This document shows positions 57,323 to 64,000 of a stretch of 64,000 nucleotides of DNA, piece by piece. The DNA lies in contig NC_087080.1 of assembly GCF_026151205.1 (NCBI RefSeq), forward strand, positions 16,901,337 to 16,965,336. The letters run 5' to 3'. The position numbers and the translations under genes are program-made. The notes under the pieces are model-generated. The model saw only the letters and a program-made list of their open reading frames with translations. It had not been told where the DNA came from and searched no databases. The DNA is from Bolinopsis microptera (Eukaryota; Ctenophora; Tentaculata; Lobata; Bolinopsidae). The first letter of the stretch is position 1. Every line of letters begins with the position of its first letter.

Positions 57323-58721
57323 ATTCAAATTGATAATTCACTTAACCTGAGGTCCCCAAGTAATTAAAACTCTTTAATACTTTCAACACTAAAATATTAT
57401 AACAAATATATTAAGAACATGAATGTGATGTAGTAACATTAAAACGTTGGACAGATTCCTTTAGGGGGGGGGGGGGGGGGGGGCGGGGGTAACTTTCGGC
57501 TTTACCTGAAAAGCAGTTACCCTTGGTCGTAGTTGCGGAATTTCAGTAATTTGAAGACTCGACATAATTTCCCCATCCGGATATTACGTTAAAGGTTGTA
57601 AGGATCTGATGAACTATAACACGGACAGTTGAGTGGGATAACTTTGAACTAATCTTGATCAAAACAGATGTTACAACTAGGTAGTAGGTTGACATTACTG
57701 CTACCAGCTACATAACTTATATATGTGGTATTTATAAGCCACATGTTTACTGGTAGTTTCATTGCTCTGCTTGTCAATCAGCAGATGAGTTTAAGGTCGT
57801 TATTAGATTGGACGATGATATTTACCCCTATAACAGGCCAGTTTAATAAGTTAAGATAGCTGCTCGCTTACAACTCATTACTCCATAATTAAATCATCCG
57901 TCGAAAATAAAATTAATACCGAGAAGATAAAAGTTCATTTTTATTAAATCTTAAGAGTGATAGCCCGCGAAAATATCTGGCTTTGCAGTATCAAGTTTAG
58001 CAACGACTCCGAGATATAAAATCTAACAGTGAACTCCTGAGCAACAGTAACATTATCAGACTCACAGTTGGTATTACGCCGCGCAGCACGTGACCGTGGA
58101 AACAAACGTCACGTGACCTTGGAAACAAACGTCACGTGGTGATCTGCTACCGCGATATTACAGATTGTAACGATAGCAACTGGGAACGTTGGGTAATAAA
58201 CTGGAATTGTTATTTCAGAGAGGCAATATACAAGTGCGGTGGGTGTGTAATCGCACCATCGGCCGATGTTCGTTCAGATTTGTGCACTTGGTACTGCTGT
58301 GTACAGTAAAAAAATTACATGCAGATTCCCATAACTATGATTAGGGTCAAACATTTCGCATAATAGGATGAATGAATAACTCCTCAAGCTGAATCAAAGT
58401 CAACAGATTGAAATTGAGTCACTTAATTTACGTAATACGTTTAGATAATATAGTTTGCAGGCATTTCAGCTTAAACACAGAGTGCTGAAATCTAATGTTA
58501 TGTAATTACAATATTGAATACCTTGCCTCAATTGTGCTGATCGCAAGCTCAATTATAAACCCTATTCATCCTATGCCTTTCTAATTGTAAAAACTTCTAG
58601 GGTAATTCTAGAGGGTAATTCTTTTCACCGCACCTAGGAATATGTGTTGCCTCTCTTTCTAACTGTTAGAGAGATAAATACAATATTACCTACTATTATA
58701 AAAGTATAAAGTACAAAGTAC
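57323..58721. other. Spacer with a G tract and a CACGTG repeat
   Basis: A 20-base G run is at 57464-57483. A 23-bp unit CACGTGACCTTGGAAACAAA (with ACGT) gives CACGTG at 58087-58092, 58110-58115 and 58133-58138, an E-box cluster of unknown target. No gene seen. Confidence 0.55.
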
Positions 58722-59002
58722 CTGGAAGTTAGAAATTGATTGCTTAAATTCTCCTACCTTCCCACAAATACAGTTCGTTCTCTCTTCCATCTGGTGTTTC
58801 TGCGGGGAAGGAGTGTGTGTCTGTTTGTGTGTCTGTTTGTGTGTAGCTGCTCCATTCTGGTGACCGTTGCTGACAGGGGGAGGTTTAGGGGCGTGGTCGG
58901 TGTTAGGGAAGTGGGCGTGGTCGGTGTTAGGGTTCTGAAGTACAGTTTCCATCTGGTGAGGTGGGTGAGCCATTGTGGTGTTCGTCATAACATTCCCATC
59001 AC
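58722..59002 (-). CDS. Internal exon of an unidentified protein
   Basis: 281 bases, acceptor TTTCAGCAG before 59002 and donor GTACTT after 58722, phase 1 to phase 0. It encodes a His/Pro/Asn/Thr-rich segment with the imperfect repeats NTDHAH/NTDHAP and THKQTHKQTH, then ERTNCICGK, which could begin a zinc finger completed in the next exon. No neighbouring exon could be joined with confidence: the 59585-59690 open stretch ends in phase 0. Function unknown. Confidence 0.45.
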
Positions 59003-59704
59003 CTGCTGAAATAGTTTCTTATTATTTAAACCTTTCTTTATATCGTTTGGACTTTGTCCAAACAATATAATTGTCTGGGTATAATTGTCTGGGTATCGGC
59101 CCGAAAGCAAACTAAAGAGATGTTAACAGAGTGTGATTGATGTAATAAACCAAAACTTTTTACAATTCGTAAGCCGTGAATAAATGTGAAAATGGGAAAA
59201 AACAATGGTCAATAAATGCAGCTGTGAAAAAATTAAAACCATATTATTTTCATAGTAAAATCCGGATTGGAATATTATTTATGAGTCGCATAGTTGAAAT
59301 GTTTTCTTGGGTAAATTTCTATTTAGATCATGAATACGATGTTGTCACATTGAAACGTTGAATAATTATTTTCCTGATAAGAGCCTTTTTCTTGTCGCAT
59401 CAAACGGGATCAATAGAAATTTACCCAAGAAAAAATTATTTTCATTTGGGATAAACTGTAATAAAGTATATAATAAATAATATGAGTCTTTTGTTTGATC
59501 TAACAATTGAAACATAAGTCATAAACATGTAACAATAAGTAAACAGAAAAATCAACAATAAACTATTACAGGTTAGATGTTTACCTGAGTTCTATATCTT
59601 TCGATAGCAACTCCATCTATCAATCTGATTAGCAAGTCATTCTGTATTCCACCAGTACTTGTGATCCTGGTTGCAGCTTTCAACATGTTTTATGGGCCCA
59701 ACAC
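59003..59704. other. Spacer with an exon-like piece
   Basis: A hairpin lies at 59041-59067 (TATCGTTTGGAC with one mismatch). The segment 59585-59690 (minus) is open from an ATG for 34 codons and ends at GTAAAC. It may be a terminal exon fragment or the 3' UTR of the adjacent retrotransposon. Confidence 0.35.
59302..59433. repeat. 22-bp perfect inverted repeat, 88-bp spacer
   Basis: The left arm at 59302-59323 (TTTTCTTGGGTAAATTTCTA plus TT) is exactly complementary to 59412-59433. A foldback of unknown origin. Confidence 0.88.
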
Positions 59705-62700
59705 TCAGCTTTCACAGTTTATGACTTCTGGCCTCCTTGCGATGTCGTAGCAGGTAGACCATTTCTTGTTGTCGCGGGCTAACCAGATTGTATAGGAACA
59801 TCGAAGAGCGACCAAAGCAGCCTCATTCAGGGCTTTATTCTTCGTTCTCTTCGCCAATCCAAAGTAGTTAAATAGAGCTGGTACAGTATGGTGCCAGAAG
59901 CCCCTACACCCAATCTCTACCGTAAAGAGCAGAGCTTTCCAACCGCACCCGTCGATGCCAGGAATCAGCTCTCTGTTGTAGCGTGCTTCTTTACGTGCTA
60001 CTTGGTCACTGAAGTTACTCTCGTCGCCACAAGTCAGTTCAATCAGAACTACTTCTCTCAAACTATCCGACCATACTACAATGTCGGGTCTCTCCGCTGT
60101 GTTGTAGATGTGCTGTGGGAACTGGGCAGGTAGTGTGTCCTCGTCCCATATCAGCTTCCAGTCTTTCGCTCTCTCAAAGGGCCTCTCCTTCCTCAACTTT
60201 GGCTTTGGGTGTTCATACTTCCCATCCTTCGACTTGAACCGTATCCATTCTTTGTCGGAGGTCGTGGAACCTGAGGAATTGTACATCTTGAGTTGGTCAA
60301 GCAAGGCTCCGGCTATAACACGTAGGACGTTGTCATGTCTCCAGTTGTACCTTTTGGAGTTTCTTGCTACACTGCAGACGGCTAGGATGTGCTTGATGTT
60401 GCACGTCTTCCATCCACAAAGTGCACAATTTCCTGTACTCGAGTAGTTCCACAAATTCATGTTTGCAGGGGTATTAGCCACGTCGTGTGTCGAGTTTAGG
60501 TGGAATTTAAGGAGAGCCGGGCTCATCTTGTAGTTGTAGATAAGGCTGTTCCATCCTAAGTCTAACTGCATCGTGTTCTCCCATGTCAAGAACTTGCCCT
60601 GTACTCCCTTGTTTACCAGGGTGACTAGCATGTCGTTCTCTGACACCGATTCTACCAGTTGCCTTAGTTTCTGCCTCTCAGTCAACTTTGGTTTGCATCC
60701 GAGTCCTACTCGGTCTTTAGTCACTACTCCAACCAACTCCTGGAAGTAAAGATCTCGCTCTCTTGCCGTCAGCTCCGTTGTATAAGACCATCTCGGGCTG
60801 TTTTCCTGTTTCTCTCTCTTGTTATTATAGGCTTCTACAACTTTGGTGTCATCACTGTTCTTCAGGGCGTGTCCCTTTGATACCTGAAGAGACTTGTATA
60901 AATCACTCAGCTTCTTCAAGTTTAGCCCGAAGTAATCCTTGCTCCTGTACAGGACTGTCACAGTAATTGATCTAGTAACACCCAACCACTTCTTCAGGAA
61001 TCTGGTGCAGATAGCATCCAGTTCGTACACAAAACTTACAGGAAGGTTGTAAATCATCAGATCCCAGGACATCTTGCTAGTCAGCATGTTATTGTAGATC
61101 CAACACTTCATGACACCGTTGAGACCACACTCATCCACTGTCTGAAACAGAGTTTTTAGTTTGTCTTCAATCCGTTGTTTAGTGTCATTTAACCCTAGAT
61201 CGACATAGATCCAGTGGCCCAGGAACTTAATCGGGTTGTTTCCTACATAGCTGATTATCTGGCCGTCAATCAATATCTCTGGGTCATAAGCCTGGTACGT
61301 ACCATCTATCACCTTCATTCCCAGGGAGACACACTTGCTAGGCTTGGCCTTCATTTTCCTACTCCAATCCAAAAACTGCTCCATCAACTCTATCTGCTTC
61401 TTTACCTTCTCTAGTCTGGAGGACATAAGTGTTAGGTCATCTGCAAAAGCCCGATTCGATGTAGGTTGCGAGCTAAAGGAGGGCTTATAACCCAGTTCTT
61501 TTTGATCTTGTAGAAGATCTAACAGTAGGTTGAATACAATCAGGAACAACACTACTGAAAGAGGGTCTCCTTGAAAGAGGCCTAACATGTAGTAGAACCA
61601 ATTTGACTTCCAGTCTTTGGTTACCACCCTTACAATCAGTTCATCATAGTACTTAAACATGTAATCTATGAGCCATTCAGGGAATTTGTAATGCCGGAGG
61701 GCATAGAGGATCAAGTTGTGTGGGACCCTGCCATATGCATTCATTAAATCCACCCAGACAACGAATATCTGACGTCTAGTAGATTTGGCGTCTTTTAGTT
61801 CTTCCATAAGCACTTGGGTGTGTTCAAGACAACCAGGAGTCTTCTTCAGAAAGCCCTTCTGAACTGACTTGTCTATGTACTTATTAGACACCATATAATC
61901 CAGCATTTTGTCTGCTAGAATTCCCATGTTCAACTTGCCGCTGGTGTTCGTCTTTGTAATATTCCTGAACTTGCTTGGGTCTGACAGATCCTCAGTCTTT
62001 GGGATAAGGACTGCTTCACCAAATCGCCATTGTAGTGGCACTATCTTCTTGTCCCACAGGGTAGATAGGGTTTGGAAGATCATGTGTGCGGTTCTCGGGC
62101 ATCTCTTATACACCACATATGGTACACCGTTTGGACCAGGGGATGACTTATTACGCCTGCTCTTCAGCTTTGCATCGAAATCTTCCTTGTCCAGCTTTGT
62201 CAGCTCGAACTTAACTACTGGGGGCTTGGCCTCAGGAAGGCCTTCCAACTTAGTGTAGATTGCTCCTCTGTCCGTGTCCTTATACTCCTTCTTGAAGAAC
62301 CTGTCTGCTTCTACCTTAGAGAAGCTTGGCGGTGCGTTGTTCTGCTTACCATTAAGTAGCTTCTTACTGTAGTCATACGGGTTCTTCTTGAACTTATCCT
62401 GCTCTTTCTTCTCCTGCTTGCCCCTCTTCTTCTTGAGCTCATTGCGTCGACTTTTGTTGTGGAGCCGCACCAGCCGGAGGTACTCTCTTTTCGCTGTGGC
62501 TGTAGCGTTAGTGTCCTTACTCCTCTTTGCCGACCTCATATCTTTCTTTGCTATCCTCTTAGAAACCCTAATCGCCTTAGTCTCCCTATCCTCTCTCTGC
62601 TGTTTCTGTTCGAATATCTTCTTCTCTTCCCCAAATCTATATTCCAGGTAGCTGTAGATTCTCCCTTCAGTCTTTTGAAGCCTGATCGCCTCATCCTTCT

Positions 62701-63007
62701 CTACGATCTCGTGACACAGCATAACCAAATCTTCATCTATTCCTTTCCATATTCCTCTCTCTGCTGCTTGTGGTAATTTAAGCTTCTTTGTAACCTCAAT
62801 CTCGATGTTGGGCGGTTCATGATCTATGAACTGAAAACGCAAGTCTGAGCAGGCAGGTTCCTTTGTAGCTCTGTGGTTGTGTTCCTGGCTAGGTTCCTGC
62901 TCCGACATAGTATTACGGATATCATCTATCCTCACCAAAGGTTCGGGTTCGAGCTCCGCCGGTCTCATTTTGCATCTCCAGAGATGTTTGTTGATCTGTT
63001 TGAACAT
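59705..63007 (-). CDS. R2-like ORF: reverse transcriptase and restriction-like endonuclease
   Basis: 1100 codons from the first Met, uninterrupted. Residues about 120-260 are Lys/Arg/Glu-rich. The RT (about 285-570) shows NKSSPGPNGVPYVVY, VVWVDLMNAYGRVPH, GLFQGDPLSVVLF and AFADDLTLM (Asp pair at about 520). CALCGW...IKHILAVC (about 860-880) is the CCHC finger. RPDIVVW and LIELTC (about 972-990), followed by KEARY, fit the PD-(D/E)XK nuclease. The frame is open about 23 codons upstream of the Met, to a TAA at about 63076-63078. That upstream part holds CQWC, which with His 8 and Cys 12 completes a C-x2-C-x9-H-x3-C finger. The true N-terminus is therefore upstream of 63007 and lacks an ATG. The catalytic motifs look intact. 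Confidence 0.88.
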   Translation of the reverse strand: MFKQINKHLWRCKMRPAELEPEPLVRIDDIRNTMSEQEPSQEHNHRATKEPACSDLRFQFIDHEPPNIEIEVTKKLKLPQAAERGIWKGIDEDLVMLCHEIVEKDEAIRLQKTEGRIYSYLEYRFGEEKKIFEQKQQREDRETKAIRVSKRIAKKDMRSAKRSKDTNATATAKREYLRLVRLHNKSRRNELKKKRGKQEKKEQDKFKKNPYDYSKKLLNGKQNNAPPSFSKVEADRFFKKEYKDTDRGAIYTKLEGLPEAKPPVVKFELTKLDKEDFDAKLKSRRNKSSPGPNGVPYVVYKRCPRTAHMIFQTLSTLWDKKIVPLQWRFGEAVLIPKTEDLSDPSKFRNITKTNTSGKLNMGILADKMLDYMVSNKYIDKSVQKGFLKKTPGCLEHTQVLMEELKDAKSTRRQIFVVWVDLMNAYGRVPHNLILYALRHYKFPEWLIDYMFKYYDELIVRVVTKDWKSNWFYYMLGLFQGDPLSVVLFLIVFNLLLDLLQDQKELGYKPSFSSQPTSNRAFADDLTLMSSRLEKVKKQIELMEQFLDWSRKMKAKPSKCVSLGMKVIDGTYQAYDPEILIDGQIISYVGNNPIKFLGHWIYVDLGLNDTKQRIEDKLKTLFQTVDECGLNGVMKCWIYNNMLTSKMSWDLMIYNLPVSFVYELDAICTRFLKKWLGVTRSITVTVLYRSKDYFGLNLKKLSDLYKSLQVSKGHALKNSDDTKVVEAYNNKREKQENSPRWSYTTELTARERDLYFQELVGVVTKDRVGLGCKPKLTERQKLRQLVESVSENDMLVTLVNKGVQGKFLTWENTMQLDLGWNSLIYNYKMSPALLKFHLNSTHDVANTPANMNLWNYSSTGNCALCGWKTCNIKHILAVCSVARNSKRYNWRHDNVLRVIAGALLDQLKMYNSSGSTTSDKEWIRFKSKDGKYEHPKPKLRKERPFERAKDWKLIWDEDTLPAQFPQHIYNTAERPDIVVWSDSLREVVLIELTCGDESNFSDQVARKEARYNRELIPGIDGCGWKALLFTVEIGCRGFWHHTVPALFNYFGLAKRTKNKALNEAALVALRCSYTIWLARDNKKWSTCYDIARRPEVINCES

Positions 63008-63078
63008 TCGCTTACACCACTGACAAGTACTATTGTCAAATTCTCTTATTGTTATATGTTTATTGTTATATGTTTACA
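59705..63078 (-). mobile_element. R2-like non-LTR retrotransposon with restriction-like endonuclease
   Basis: A single long minus-strand frame combines an N-terminal C2HC finger, a reverse transcriptase, a CCHC knuckle and a C-terminal PD-(D/E)XK nuclease, the order of the R2/R4/NeSL/Hero group. No EEP domain is present, unlike the two other LINEs in the window. The 5' end abuts a 69-bp palindrome. The target site is not identifiable here. Confidence 0.85.
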
Positions 63079-63114
63079 ATAAGTAAACATATAACAATAA
63101 ACATATAACAATAA
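63046..63114. repeat. Perfect 32-bp inverted repeat at the R2-like 5' edge
   Basis: The arms 63046-63077 and 63083-63114 are exact complements, with loop AATAA. Each arm is itself about two copies of TTATTGTTATATGTT. The left arm is the beginning of the retrotransposon's open frame. Confidence 0.95.
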
Positions 63115-64000
63115 ACAAAGACAGTTCAGATAGTTTCACTTAAAATATTCTCTGATAACAGATTGTATTGTTCGTGGTACAAAAACCAAATTAATAAATT
63201 GACGACAGAAGTAATAATAGTAAATTATTTTAATAACGTCATGTAGCCAGTTCACCAATCATGCACTTGTGTCTTGTGGGTAAAGAATTTGAAGTGGTAA
63301 ATTTTAAGATCAGTCTGAAAATTGCGGTGAAAGATACCAATAAATTAAGTTTAAATACTGATTACAGTTTAACACACCAACAACAGTACGACTTTAGGTA
63401 ATAATATACAACAATTCAAAATAACAACTGTACTTTAAGTGCATATAAAAGTTGATCTTGATCAATAGTTAATATATTCACTAACAAGTAATGGCTAAAC
63501 ATGAACTACTCCTGATAACTGATGTGGATCGTTCAAATAATTATTTCAATTGGATGCAGTAATTGTGAGTGTTTGATTGGATTTGTTACGTTATAATGAA
63601 TTGGATATATTATACACTTAATTAAGTGATCTTAATTGGGTAGTGTTCAATAGGCAATAGGTAGGTAGTGGGTATTTTTAAATCAAATACCTAATCAAAT
63701 TAAGCGGAGTATTTATACATTATATCTCATAGAAATTAATATTGTAAATTGCCGATTTGAAAGCGGCTTAAACTCATAGAATAAAGTAATTAGTGTTAAA
63801 GTATAGTAAAACTCATAGAATAAAGTAATTAGAGTTAAAGTATAGTAATGGGAGTGTATAATATATTGTCCTTTTTGTTTCATCGCAGCTACCAACTCGT
63901 CTACTCGATTTCCTCGTTAATTTGCTTTACGTTAGATAACGTATTTAATTACGTTAGATATTAATTACGTTAGATAATCTTACTATATATAAAGCGCGAC
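63115..64000. other. Right end, no gene
   Basis: A 41-bp duplication (AACTCATAGAATAAAGTAAT) lies at about 63771-63846, and short TTACGTTAGATAA repeats at about 63926-63977. Nothing else recognised. Confidence 0.55.

Noticed and set aside
59585-59690. Joining the 34-codon open segment to the exon at 58722-59002 as one gene
   Set aside because: The donor is phase 0 while the next exon needs phase 1, so they are not adjacent exons; it may be retrotransposon 3' UTR.
62388-62776. Hydrophobic plus-strand ORFs opposite the R2-like element
   Set aside because: They are antisense shadows of the Lys/Arg/Glu-rich N-terminal region of the retrotransposon protein.

Overview
The window is nuclear DNA from an invertebrate animal. 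The evidence is GT-AG introns with matching phases, a eukaryotic tRNA-Ser(GCT), several classes of non-LTR retrotransposon and DNA-transposon relics, a GAPVD1 orthologue and a DEG/ENaC sodium channel (an animal family). The phylum cannot be fixed from the sequence. The DNA is AT-rich and unusually full of minisatellites and short tandem duplications.

Left part (1-18 kb). The plus strand carries the 3' part of a GAPVD1-like gene (Gapex-5/RME-6: RasGAP plus VPS9 Rab5 exchange factor). Fourteen exons, all phase-consistent, end at 17704. One 12-kb intron (3615-15657) holds a structurally intact non-LTR retrotransposon (ORF1 SGNH esterase, ORF2 endonuclease/reverse transcriptase, 5.2-10.6 kb). On the opposite strand it also holds an intronless gene with its own TATA box for a secreted Vps62-repeat/aerolysin-like pore-forming protein (11.9-13.7 kb).

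Middle part (18-36 kb). A TATA-driven small secreted-protein ORF (18.95 kb) is followed by a CpG-rich repeat-laden stretch. Next is a dead minus-strand LINE with PHD-like fingers plus an EEP endonuclease; it lost its reverse-transcriptase core and was then hit by a 707-bp hAT-type element with a clear 8-bp target duplication. A basic low-complexity ORF with a frameshift follows, then four successive blocks of different tandem duplications. A complete 13-exon DEG/ENaC channel gene, 500 codons, is encoded on the minus strand at 30409-36139.

Right part (36-64 kb). This is mostly gene-poor: a 44-bp satellite that includes exon-like sequence, poly-G tracts, one tRNA-Ser(GCT) with a tRNA-like neighbour, many small near-perfect palindromes, a TA-flanked 0.8-kb MITE, and an exon of an unidentified minus-strand gene (58.7-59.0 kb). 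At the end lies an R2-like retrotransposon with a restriction-like endonuclease (59.7-63.1 kb).

The most striking theme is that short tandem duplications and minisatellites repeatedly begin or end exactly at splice junctions, in at least two unrelated genes (GAPVD1-like and DEG/ENaC). Decoy donors, decoy acceptors and even partial exons are multiplied there.
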